A program made the translations under genes and the position numbers. DNA of 64,000 bases from VXNF01 sp965116465 (GTDB lineage Bacteria; Actinomycetota; Acidimicrobiia; Acidimicrobiales; CATQHL01), in the NCBI GenBank assembly GCA_965116465.1, contig OZ220687.1:1364001-1428000 (forward strand), in the 5' to 3' direction. Positions 25,603 through 33,515 of this stretch are shown here, in pieces. Under the pieces are notes generated by a model. It saw only the letters and a program-made list of their open reading frames with translations. It was not told the DNA's origin and made no database searches. The number at the start of each line of letters is the position of its first letter. The stretch's first letter is position 1.

Positions 25603-26022
25603 ATGGAACCAGCAGTACTCGCACTCGTCGGACTGACCTTGACGGTCGTCGGACTGACCTTGACGGTCATGATCCACCTCGACCGCTCCCGCGGCAAGGC
25701 CATGCAGAACGGCTTCGACCGGCTCGCCGGCGCCCTGAACCAACTCCGCGCCGACATGACCGAGAACGACGACAAACTCCGCGCCGAGACGACCGGCGCG
25801 CTGAACCAACTCCGCGCCGACATGACCGAGAACGACGACAAACTCCGCGCCGAGACGACCGGCGCGCTGAACCAACTCCGCGCCGACATGACCGAGAACG
25901 ACGACAAACTCCGCGCCGAGATGCAGGCAGGATTCGCTGCCAACGCGGCCGCCCTCCTCGAACTCGCCCGGAACGTCGGCCGGGTCGAGGGTCGCACCGA
26001 AACCCTCGTCACCAGCCAGTAA
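25603..26022 (+). CDS. N-terminally anchored coiled-coil protein, family C, expanded coil (139 aa)
   Basis: Identical to the protein at 17914 over the N-terminal membrane segment (with the VGLTLTV duplication) and the C-terminal RNVGRVEGRTETLVTS. The coil is longer because a 22-residue unit (GALNQLRADM...) is present three times, encoded by 66-bp tandem repeats at 25729-25926. The paralogue has one unit. Coil length seems to vary by unit copy number. Confidence 0.72.
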   Translation: MEPAVLALVGLTLTVVGLTLTVMIHLDRSRGKAMQNGFDRLAGALNQLRADMTENDDKLRAETTGALNQLRADMTENDDKLRAETTGALNQLRADMTENDDKLRAEMQAGFAANAAALLELARNVGRVEGRTETLVTSQ

Positions 26023-26063
26023 CCCACAGGGAAGACCCTTCGGCGCTTGGTGAGCCTGGCGGT

Positions 26064-26125
26064 CAGGCGCCCAGGCCGGTGAACAGGGCGAGGTAGATGG
26101 AGGTGACCGCAGCGGCGAAGCCCGC
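26064..26125 (-). pseudogene. 3' relic of a family B coiled-coil gene
   Basis: About 20 codons ending YLALFTGLGA plus stop match the C-terminus of the intact gene at 27862-28284. Nothing of the upstream gene remains; the LRV gene begins immediately beyond. Confidence 0.6.
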
Positions 26126-26932
26126 TTATCGGGGGACCGTCTGGGGCTCGCTGTAGACGCTCCGGGGATCACGGGTAGCCGCCTCGCGGACCGACTCGTC
26201 GCCGTCGGTAGCCAGGGCAGCAAGGGCGGCGGCCGGCGTGGCGGGGTGGGTGGCCGCGATGCGGCGGACCGCCGGGACCCGGTCCCGGGCCAGGCGGGCG
26301 AGTGTCTCGGGCGGAGTGGAGCGGTTGCCCGCCACGTTGGCGCGGAGCGACTTGCACCAACTCCTCCCCAGACGCCGGAGGGTTCTCGGCGGCGCCGCCG
26401 GGTTACCGGCAACCTTGCCTCGAACAATCACCTCGAAGGGGAAGTACCGGTAGGCGCGGGACGTCCGGTCGAGCAAGTCCGGCGGTGTCGAGGGGTTCGC
26501 CGCCAGTCTGGTGCGCAACAGCCAGTAGCGCCGCCTCCATAGCCTCGCCAGTAGGTCCGGTGGCGCCCCGGAGTTGCCTGCAAGGGCGTGGCGCACGATG
26601 AAGCTCGTATCCCCGGCAAGCATCCCGAGAACCCTGGCGTCCGGGTGGGTGTTCCGGGCGACGGCGCTTCGCACCGACTCGTCCGGGTCGGAGGCGAGTA
26701 TCCCGTGAACCCTGGCGTCCGCGTGGGTGTTCCGGGCAACGGCGCTTCGCACCGACTCGTCCGGGTCGCGAGCGAGGCGGGCGAGGGCATCCGGGGGTGC
26801 GTTGGCGTGCGCCGCCACCCCCCTGCGGACGCTGTCGTCGGGGTCGGTGGCCAGCCGGCGCAGATCGTCGGCCGACGTATCGGGGTTCCAGGCGGCGTAG
26901 GGCCGGAGCTTGACGCCGGAGTCGTCGCTCAT
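26126..26932 (-). CDS. LRV (leucine-rich variant) repeat protein (268 aa)
   Basis: About nine degenerate repeats of 23-25 residues of the form LARDPDESVRSAVARNTH.D.. are typical of LRV/HEAT-like solenoids, which bind proteins. No signal peptide or transmembrane segment, so cytoplasmic. ATG 26932 is preferred over GTG 26935 because GGAGG lies 5 nt upstream. A relic of a similar C-terminus lies at 30662-30790. Partner unknown. Confidence 0.82.
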   Translation of the reverse strand: MSDDSGVKLRPYAAWNPDTSADDLRRLATDPDDSVRRGVAAHANAPPDALARLARDPDESVRSAVARNTHADARVHGILASDPDESVRSAVARNTHPDARVLGMLAGDTSFIVRHALAGNSGAPPDLLARLWRRRYWLLRTRLAANPSTPPDLLDRTSRAYRYFPFEVIVRGKVAGNPAAPPRTLRRLGRSWCKSLRANVAGNRSTPPETLARLARDRVPAVRRIAATHPATPAAALAALATDGDESVREAATRDPRSVYSEPQTVPR

Positions 26933-27038
26933 CACTTCCTCCGTGTCGTCTGCGGTCGTGTCGGTTGTGTGTTGGCTTGGCGGTTGGTCGGGGTGGGGTG
27001 GGTGGTCGCGGCTTGGTGGCCGGTCGTGGCTTGGCGGG

Positions 27039-27794
27039 TCACGGCGTCGGCTCGAACGGGTTGATGGTCGGCAGACCGATCAGCTCGAAGTACTCGACGT
27101 CGCCGGTGACCACCGTGAGACCGTGCACCAGGGCGGTGGCGGCATTCATGGCGACATCCAACGCCGCCTCCGGATGCCGGTGCACGAGGCGCGCCCACTC
27201 CCGGAACGTGACGGCGTCGGCGGCCAGCACGCCGTAGGCGCACCGCAGCCGCAGGAGCCACTCCTCGAGTTCCTGCGCCTGCAGAGTGTCTGTCGTCGTG
27301 CCCTTCGCCCGGGTCTCCTCGACGACCCTCTGGATCACGCCGATCGCCATGGCCGAGACGTGCAGCCGGTTGGCGGGAACGCCGGTGATCCAGTCGAGGA
27401 CTGCTTGGCCCCGTGTCCGCCGGAGCAGCGCCACGATCACGCCGGCGTCGAGCAGGTAGGCGGCCGACTCCGACCGCTCGATCCGGTCGGCGGGGTTGAG
27501 GTGGCGCTCGGGGCGGGGCGGGCGTGGCGCCCCGGTGGCGACCCCGCGCCCGAGCAGCAGCTCCTTCAACGAGGGGACGGCGCTCTCCAACCGCCGCCAC
27601 TGCTCGATGGGAACGACCGCCGCGATCTCGGCGCCCCGCCTGGTGATGATCTGCGGTCCCTCGGTGAGGCTCGCATCGAGCATCTCGCTGAAGCGCGCCT
27701 TGGCGTCCTGCACCTGCCAGGCGGCGTCGGGGAGTCGGCCGGCGGGGGCCCGCGGGGCGCTGCTCAGTGGCATACTAGTGTTCTGGTCAGCCAC
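27039..27794 (-). CDS. Fused Phd antitoxin and PIN (VapC/FitB-type) protein (251 aa)
   Basis: Residues about 25-70 are a Phd/YefM antitoxin domain (WQVQDAKARFSEMLDASL, PQIITRRGAEIAAVVP). After a linker, residues about 112-245 are a PIN domain (YLLDAGVIVALLRR, ALVHGLTVVTGDVEYFE). These normally form two genes of a type II toxin-antitoxin pair. The PIN first Asp is kept, but the position usually Glu in the LGEI motif reads IGVI, so nuclease activity may be reduced. GTG 27794 could be leaderless: -10 taacct ends 6 nt upstream. ATG 27773 is the alternative. Confidence 0.82.
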   Translation of the reverse strand: MADQNTSMPLSSAPRAPAGRLPDAAWQVQDAKARFSEMLDASLTEGPQIITRRGAEIAAVVPIEQWRRLESAVPSLKELLLGRGVATGAPRPPRPERHLNPADRIERSESAAYLLDAGVIVALLRRTRGQAVLDWITGVPANRLHVSAMAIGVIQRVVEETRAKGTTTDTLQAQELEEWLLRLRCAYGVLAADAVTFREWARLVHRHPEAALDVAMNAATALVHGLTVVTGDVEYFELIGLPTINPFEPTP

Positions 27795-27802
27795 CTGACC
27801 AG
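27783..27802. promoter_or_regulatory. Palindromic operator over the Phd-PIN start
   Basis: CTGGTCAG-CCAC-CTGACCAG has perfect 8-bp arms covering the GTG start and touching the -10 (27801-27806, minus strand). This is the expected place for autorepression by a Phd domain. Confidence 0.65.
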
Positions 27803-27861
27803 GTTAGCACACCTCGTTGCGGTCGGCTGACCGGGGGGGACCGCCGATGCGCCCGAGGGCG

Positions 27862-28284
27862 CTAGGAGGCGCCCAGGCCGGTGAACAGGGCGAGGTAGAT
27901 GGGGGTCATTGTCGCCACCAGTCCCACGAGGAACACGTAGGTCTGTGTGGCACGGCCCGACTCCATGTCGCCGCGCACCTCCTTGATGTCGCCGCGCACT
28001 CCGGCCAGGCCTCTGTCGATCTTGGCGTTCAGATCCGTGAGACCCGTGTCGATCTTGGCGTTCAGATCCGTGAGGCCCGTGTCGATCTTGGCGCCCAACT
28101 CGGTGCGGAGCGCCCCGAACCTGATGTCGGTCCGCTCCTCGATAGCCGCCAAGTCGGTCTTCGTGGCCAGTTCGTGCCAGTCCATGGGCGGGAGGCTCTC
28201 CATCAGCGTCTTCGCCGGCCCTTCGTGCAGTACGTCGGTCAGAACTTGCTGCAGTTGAAGCCGTTCCGTCTCAGTCGGTGTCAC
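27862..28284 (-). CDS. Membrane-anchored coiled-coil protein, family B second copy (140 aa)
   Basis: GTG 28284 is chosen because GAGGAGG lies upstream. The N-terminal motif MESLPPMDWHELATKTDL, a coil with duplicated GLTDLNAKIDT units (33-bp repeats) and the C-terminal helix YVFLVGLVATMTPIYLALF match the gene at 24868. The promoter -10 (tatgat, 28363-28368 on the minus strand) is conserved. There is no divergent family C partner here; tandem repeats occupy that position. Confidence 0.75.
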   Translation of the reverse strand: MTPTETERLQLQQVLTDVLHEGPAKTLMESLPPMDWHELATKTDLAAIEERTDIRFGALRTELGAKIDTGLTDLNAKIDTGLTDLNAKIDRGLAGVRGDIKEVRGDMESGRATQTYVFLVGLVATMTPIYLALFTGLGAS

Positions 28285-28382
28285 CGTCGACTCCCTCCTC
28301 GGTGTGCCTGACTCCGGGGTCAATGACCAAGAGGGGAACCGCCGCTCCCGAATGTTGTGTCGATCATAACAGTTCGGGCTGC

Positions 28383-28502
28383 GCGATGGACCTGCGGCCG
28401 GGCTCGGGCCGGGCGATGGACCTGCGGCCGGGCTCGGGCCGGGCGATGGACCTGCGGCCGGGCTCGGGCTCCGCGATGGACCTGCGGCCCGGGCTCGGGC
28501 TG
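28383..28502. repeat. Four 30-bp tandem repeats
   Basis: Unit gcgatggacctgcggccggg plus 10 bp, four copies at 30-bp spacing with small changes in the last. It looks like expansion of a segment also present once upstream of the gene at 25326 (gcgatacctgcgg). No spacers, so not CRISPR. Confidence 0.85.
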
Positions 28503-28576
28503 GGCAGCACCGAGCTGCGTTCGATCCTCCGCGACCCGGCCGCCGGCGGGGCGCGTCGCGCTTTGCGTGGAGTCGC

Positions 28577-29881
28577 TCAGCAGCCCAGCTCTCGGAGGCC
28601 GGTGCGGAGACCGCCCACGCGGAACTGGGCTATGCCGATCGGCACGTTGTTCTGGCCCGTCACCCACATCGACACACGGTTGTCGCGGTCGAGGCCCGCT
28701 GACCGGGCGAAGCCCGCCGCGTCCCTCGACACCGCGTACTGGGGGTCGAGGTTCTCCGCCGTCGTGAGGTCCACCCAGTACTCGCGCTGCCACTCGCCCC
28801 AGTTGAACTGCAGGCTGACCGACACCCGGCGGGTGATGGCGCCGCCGACGAGCTCCTCCACGTCCCACCACATGAACACCACCGGGTTGCCTGCGTCGCT
28901 GCAGAACCCGAAGAGCCTGGGGGGATCGCCGCCGCCGCGGGGCCAGTGGGTGTACACGTGGAAGTTGGCGACGGTGCGCAGGCCCGGGCGGCCGCTGGTG
29001 AACTCGATGAGCGTCCAGGCGCCGATGGTGGCCTCCACATCCTCGGGGCCGAGGTCGCGGGCCCGCATCATCGCCTCGGCGAACGTGGACTGGGCGACCG
29101 CATAGGCGATGCCCTCCACGGCGGCGCCCACCAGCTTGGACGTGACGATGCCGACCACCTCGCCGCAGACGTCGATGATGGGGCCGCCGCTGTTGCCGGG
29201 ATTGGCGGCGGCGTCGGTCTGCAGGGAGGTGACGTGGTCGGCTTCGGGATCGTCGACGCGGGCGGAGAGGACGCCCAGGGTGACCGAGGCGTCGCCGACA
29301 CGCTCGAACAGCGGGTAGCCGACGATGATGAGGCGCTCGCCGATGTCGAGGGCGGTGGAGTCGCCGATCGTGAGGGGTGTGAGGGGTTCGGCGTCGGGGT
29401 CGGAGCCGTCCTCGTCGTCCTCGTCGGAGCCGGGGGCCTGGCCGGAGCCGGGGGCCTGGCCGGAGCCGGGGGCCTGGCCGGAGCCGGCCTCGCCGTCCTC
29501 GCCGTCCTCGGCGGAGCCGGCCCTGGTCAGGATGGCGATGTCGGCGTCGGGGTCGGCGCCCACGATCGTGACGTCCTCGGTGTGGTGGGCGTTCTGGAGC
29601 TTGATCTCGGTGGCGCCGGCGACGACGTGGGCGGCGGTGAGGAACTCGTCGTTGCCGATGAAGAAGGCCGTGCCGATGCGGCGTCCGCTGACCACCTGGA
29701 ACACCGACGGCAGCACGCCGGAGATGGCGGCCTCGATGGTGCAGTCGGTGGTGTCGGTGGTGGTCGTGGTGGTGGCGGTGGTGTCGTCGGTGCCGTCCTG
29801 GGCGAGAACCGCCGGGGCGGCCACTAGCGGCCCGCCCACCAGCACGGCGACGGCGACCGCTACCCGGAGTTGTGCGCGCAT
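28577..29881 (-). CDS. Secreted trypsin-like serine protease, HtrA-type core (434 aa)
   Basis: Signal peptide (VAVAVAVLVGGPLVAAPAVLAQ) and a Thr-rich stretch precede an S1C-type protease core with His85 (LTAAHVV), Asp114 (DADIAIL) and Ser231 (NPGNSGGP). A disordered acidic insert with three PGSGQA repeats (18-bp units) lies between Asp and Ser. The C-terminal 170 residues (FHVYTHWPRG, YWVDLTTAENLDPQYAV) are not PDZ-like and are unrecognised. ATG has GGAGGGAG upstream. Probably acts outside the membrane on unknown substrates. Confidence 0.88.
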   Translation of the reverse strand: MRAQLRVAVAVAVLVGGPLVAAPAVLAQDGTDDTTATTTTTTDTTDCTIEAAISGVLPSVFQVVSGRRIGTAFFIGNDEFLTAAHVVAGATEIKLQNAHHTEDVTIVGADPDADIAILTRAGSAEDGEDGEAGSGQAPGSGQAPGSGQAPGSDEDDEDGSDPDAEPLTPLTIGDSTALDIGERLIIVGYPLFERVGDASVTLGVLSARVDDPEADHVTSLQTDAAANPGNSGGPIIDVCGEVVGIVTSKLVGAAVEGIAYAVAQSTFAEAMMRARDLGPEDVEATIGAWTLIEFTSGRPGLRTVANFHVYTHWPRGGGDPPRLFGFCSDAGNPVVFMWWDVEELVGGAITRRVSVSLQFNWGEWQREYWVDLTTAENLDPQYAVSRDAAGFARSAGLDRDNRVSMWVTGQNNVPIGIAQFRVGGLRTGLRELGC

Positions 29882-29960
29882 GGGGAAGCTCCCTCCGTGA
29901 AGAGTCGAGCCTACCTATCCCCTATCGGCGGGGAGGTGGCGGGGAGGTGGTGGCGGCGAG

Positions 29961-30000
29961 GCGGCGGCGGGGCGGCGGGGCGGCGGGGCGGCGGGGCGGT
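29961..30000. repeat. G-rich 8-bp tandem repeats upstream of the protease
   Basis: At least four gcggcggg units occur within 29961-30000, giving runs able to form G-quadruplexes on the plus strand. The repeats sit 80-120 bp upstream of the protease start. Confidence 0.6.
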
Positions 30001-30046
30001 GGCGGCACGTACTGCAGCGCTGTTCCCGCACCGATCTTTCCGGCTG

Positions 30047-30075
30047 TTGGACATATTTCGGTCTCGAAGTAATAT
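30047..30075 (+). promoter_or_regulatory. Sigma70-type promoter of the coiled-coil gene at 30169
   Basis: ttggac (30047-30052), 17-bp spacer, taatat (30070-30075). This is the best consensus-like promoter in the accessory region, about 85 bp before the inferred start. Confidence 0.65.
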
Positions 30076-30168
30076 GACTCTCGATCAATGAGTGGTCTCT
30101 TCCGCTCCACTCGGCCGGGAGGCCCCGACGCAATCGACCCGGCCGGTCAGGATGGAAGGCGAACAACT

Positions 30169-30588
30169 ATGGAGCAGGCAATCATCGGTCTCGTCGGCCT
30201 CGGCCTGGCGCTGATGCTGTATCTCGACAGGGGCCACCGCGCCCGGTTCGACCGGATGGACAAGCGGTTCGACAGCCGGTTCTCGCAGATGGACAAGCGG
30301 TTCGACAGCCGGTTCGACCGGATGGAGGAGCGGTTCGACAGCCGGTTCGACCGGATGGAGGAGCGGATCGACAGCCGGTTCGACCGGATGGAGGAGCGGT
30401 TCGAGAGCCGGTTCTCGCAAACGGACGAGCGGTTCGACCGACTCGAGGAGAAGCTCGAGAAGAAGATCGAGGACTCGGCGCGGCGCACCGACGCTCGCAT
30501 CAACGAACTCAACCGCTCGGTCATCGAGCTTGCCCAGAGCGTCGGCCGCGTGGAGGGCCGCACCGACGTACTCGCCGCCGTCGAGTAG
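30169..30588 (+). CDS. N-terminally anchored coiled-coil protein, family C (139 aa)
   Basis: ATG 30169 begins a transmembrane helix (IIGLVGLGLALMLYL). It is followed by repeated FDSRFDRMEER units (33-bp repeats, about seven) forming a charged coiled coil, and the C-terminal SVGRVEGRTDVLAAVE shared with the genes at 17914 and 25603. The upstream in-frame ATG at 30088 would add 27 residues with no Shine-Dalgarno. Function unknown. Confidence 0.72.
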   Translation: MEQAIIGLVGLGLALMLYLDRGHRARFDRMDKRFDSRFSQMDKRFDSRFDRMEERFDSRFDRMEERIDSRFDRMEERFESRFSQTDERFDRLEEKLEKKIEDSARRTDARINELNRSVIELAQSVGRVEGRTDVLAAVE

Positions 30589-30661
30589 CCGTCAGACGGG
30601 ACTCGGTGCCGCGCCGCGCCTCGGCGGCGCATCTCGGTCGGCCAGGCGATGCGGGTAGCCG

Positions 30662-30790
30662 TCAGCCGGAACACGGCGCCGCGCCGCGCCGCCGGTCGGC
30701 TGCCGCCTGGCGGACGAACTCGTCGCGGTCGGCGGCGAGGGCGTCGAGGGCCGTAGCCGGGGCGGGTTGCCGGGGCAGGTGGCCGGAGCG
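30662..30790 (-). pseudogene. C-terminal relic of an LRV-repeat gene
   Basis: The minus strand encodes PATALDALAADRDEFVRQAAADRR up to a stop, matching the end of the LRV protein at 26126 (AALATDGDESVREAATRDPR). No start or body remains. Confidence 0.5.
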
Positions 30791-30823
30791 GGTTGGCCGG
30801 GAAGCAGTGTCACACCCCATTCG

Positions 30824-30839
30824 TACTATTCGAATCGTG
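30824..30839 (+). promoter_or_regulatory. Duplicate leaderless start of the HNH gene
   Basis: TACTAT (30824-30829), 7 nt, then GTG 30837. This block repeats the true HNH promoter/start at 31022-31037 and is in frame with it, 66 codons upstream. It may be the 5' relic of another HNH gene or an alternative start. Confidence 0.5.
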
Positions 30840-30870
30840 GAAGCAATTCTGGCTAACGGGCCCGGCGGCG

Positions 30871-30960
30871 CGAACAGTCCCGGCGACACACCCGACGGCG
30901 CGAACAGTCCCGGCGACACACCCGACGGCGCGAACAGTCCCGGCGACACACCCGACGGCG
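30871..30960 (+). repeat. Three 30-bp tandem repeats
   Basis: Three identical units beginning cgaacagtcccggcgacaca lie between the duplicated HNH starts, in frame with them (repeat ANSPGDTPDG). Confidence 0.85.
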
Positions 30961-31021
30961 CGACGGGCCGCCCGGCCACTCCCCTCGTGGTGCCGCCGCC
31001 GGCACTGTCACACCCCACTCG

Positions 31022-31027
31022 TACTAT
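31022..31027 (+). promoter_or_regulatory. -10 box of a leaderless HNH transcript
   Basis: TACTAT lies 7 nt before ATG 31035 with no Shine-Dalgarno, the usual geometry of actinobacterial leaderless genes. Confidence 0.55.
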
Positions 31028-31034
31028 TCGCAAT

Positions 31035-33354
31035 ATGGAACTAAGCGGAGTGATCGCAGCAACCACCCCGGACCACCCCGCACCGCGGGCCCGGGGGCGG
31101 CGCATCGCCGTGGAGCCGGCGGCGGCTGAACCCGCCGGCGCGGTCGGGGCCGGGGGCGCCCGGGACGTGGCGCCCGAGGCCGGGGACGTGGCGCCCGAGG
31201 CCGGGGACGTGGCGCCCGAGGCCGGGGACGTGGCGCCCGAGGCCGGGGACGTGGCGCCCGAGGCCGGGGACGTGGCGCCCGAGGCCGGGGACGTGGGGCC
31301 TGAGGTGATCGTCGTCGGTGCGTGCGACGGGTCGGGGCGGGTGGCGGCGCTGGTGGACGCCCTTGTGGCCGAGTTGCGGGCGCTGTCGCTGGAGGGTGCC
31401 GGGCGGGACGTGCTTCGTGGGTTGGTGGCGGCGTTGGGGCGTGTGCGAGCGGGGGCCGATGCGGCGGAGGCCCGGGTCGTCGCCGCAGTGGAGAGGCTGG
31501 GTGACGGCGGGGTCGACGCCGTGGAGGTGCTGCGGCGCAATGCGGGCTCGTCGCAGCGGGAGGCACGGCGGCGCAAGCGTCGGGCGGAGGCGCTGGCGGC
31601 GATGCCCAACGTCGCTGATGCGCTTGCTGCGGGGGCGATCTCCGCCGAGCACGCCGAGGCCTTGGCGCGGGCCGCCGGGGTGACCAGCGCCGAGGCCGTC
31701 GACCGTGACGCCGAGTTGCTGGCGCAGGTGGCCGGCGTGCCCGCCGATCGCGCCGGGCGACACATCGAGGTCTGGACGCAGCGCAACCAGGATCCGGCCG
31801 ACCTTCACGAGCAGCACCTGCGACAGCGCCGGCGCCGGCGGCTCAACTTCGGCGACGGCGAGGACGGGATGCTGATGGCGCATGCCGCGTTCGACCGCGT
31901 GCTGGGCGCGCAGTTCCGATCGTTGATCAACGGCATCGCCGACCGGATCTGGCGGGCCGAGGGCGGGCGGGACAATCCCGACAGCCGCAGCGCCGAGCAG
32001 CGCCGGTTGGACGCCTTGGCCATCGCCGTGGGCCTGGAGCCGGCGCCATCGACCGCGGTGCCAGCCGGGCCTCCGCCGGCCGCCGACCCGGTCTCGCCGG
32101 TGGTTGCGGGGCCACGCCGCGAGAGGACAGGGATCCCGGGGGCCTGTGCCGGCGCGATTTCGCCGGACGACCCGCCGACAGACGCCGGCGACCCCTCCTG
32201 GACCACGGCACACAATGGTCGCGTCGGGTCAGGCGACGCCCGGTCGACCGCGGAGCCCGGGGACAAGGGCGACAGCCATGCCGCCGGAGAGCCCGGCCGC
32301 GACGGCGACAGCCATGCCGCCGGAGAGCCTGGCCGCAAGCCGGAGCCTGGCCGCAAGCCGGAGCCTGGCCGCAAGCCGGATCCTCAACCCGTGGCGGTGA
32401 CGCCGCGGCATCAGATCGTGATCGTGGCTTCCGCCGATGTGGTCTCGGGCAAGGATCCGCAGGGGCGGTGTGAGATTCCGGGCGTCGGCCCCATCCCGCA
32501 GAGCGAACTCGAGCGCCTCGCCTGCGACGCGGAACTGTTCGGCCTGCTGTTCTCGGGGGAGGGCGAACCCCTATGGCACGGCCGAAGCGAGCGCACGGCC
32601 ACCGACGCACAGCGTCGAGCCCTGGTCGCTCGCGACGGTGTGTGCGTGCTCTGCGCCGAGGAGCCGTCCCGCTGTGAGTCCCACCACGTCCTCCCGTGGG
32701 CGAAACCCAGTGAGGGGCCGACCGACATCGACAACCTCGCCCTCCTGTGCGGCACCTGTCACCGGCGCCTGCACAACAACAAGCGCATCCTCACCCGAAG
32801 TCCCGACGGCACCTGGAGCACCGCTCCCGACCCCCGCTACATCGGACGCGGGAGACACGGGAGGTACAGCGCGCCCGATCCCGCTGCCGTCGACGCCACC
32901 TCACCTCGGCAACCGGTCCGGAATGCGCGACGACACCAGACGGTCGCCTGTGCCGTGCATACCGGGGAGATCACACGGAAGCTCGATCTCTCAGAGGGGC
33001 TCGCGCCCGCCTGCGGACTCATGCCCATCGGCGGACTCGGGCCCACAAGGGGACGCGTGCCCACCGGTGGACTCAATGCCGCGAGAGCGCCGCTGGGCAC
33101 GAGCAGGCCTGAGACCCCGGGCCCGATCGGAGGGTTGGTCTGCGTCCCGAGTCGGCAGTTGGACGCACCGGCCTCCGATCTCCTCCAGCCCACGTCCTCG
33201 GGACGCGACCCGCCGAGGCAACCCGCCGGCGGGCCGGACGCCGGGCGCAGACAGACCAGCGGACCGGACCGGCGCGGGCGACCCCCCGGCCGGACGCGGG
33301 CGACCCCCCGGCCGGTTTTCCGGGCTCCGGGGGGTCGCTCAGTGGGATATGGGG
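31035..33354 (+). CDS. DUF222/HNH endonuclease (13E12-type), no stop before groL antisense
   Basis: After a disordered N-terminus with six DVAPEAG repeats (21-bp units, 31164-31289), a helical DUF222 region (AAEARVVAAVERLGDGGVDA, GAISAEHAEALARAAG) leads to a C-terminal HNH nuclease: VCVLC, CESHHVLPW, IDNLALLCGTCHRRLH (nt about 32640-32790). Such genes are multicopy in actinobacteria and sometimes group-I-intron or repeat associated; the role is unsettled. The family normally ends soon after HNH. Here the frame stays open through 33354, across the groL repeat and all of groL antisense to 35279. I mark the end where groL-linked sequence begins; the formal stop is 35277-35279. An original stop has probably been lost. 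Confidence 0.7.
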
Positions 33355-33515
33355 TATGCGGCGCCGGTTGGGTATGTGGCGCCGGTTGGCTACGTGGCGC
33401 CGGTTGGGTATGTGGCGCCGGTTGGGTATGTGGCGCCGGTTGGGTATGTGGCGCCGGTTGGCTACGTGGCGCCGGTTGGGTATGTGGCGCCGGTTGGGTA
33501 TGTGGCGCCGGGTGG
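33354..33515. repeat. Nine 18-bp tandem repeats abutting the groL stop
   Basis: Unit gtatgtggcgccggttgg (two variants, gtatg/ctacg), nine copies, ending exactly at the base before the groL stop codon (33516-33518). Each unit carries a ggcgcc palindrome. They would form the 3' UTR of the groES-groL mRNA. Confidence 0.9.

Noticed and set aside
24868..26427. A 519-codon frame covering the family B gene and its divergent neighbour
   Set aside because: The upstream part runs antisense through the family C gene; the Shine-Dalgarno and conserved start are at 25326.
28383..28502. Possible CRISPR array
   Set aside because: Units are contiguous 30-bp tandem repeats without spacers. The arrays at 30871, 33354, 35680 and 45914 fail for the same reason, and no cas gene is present.
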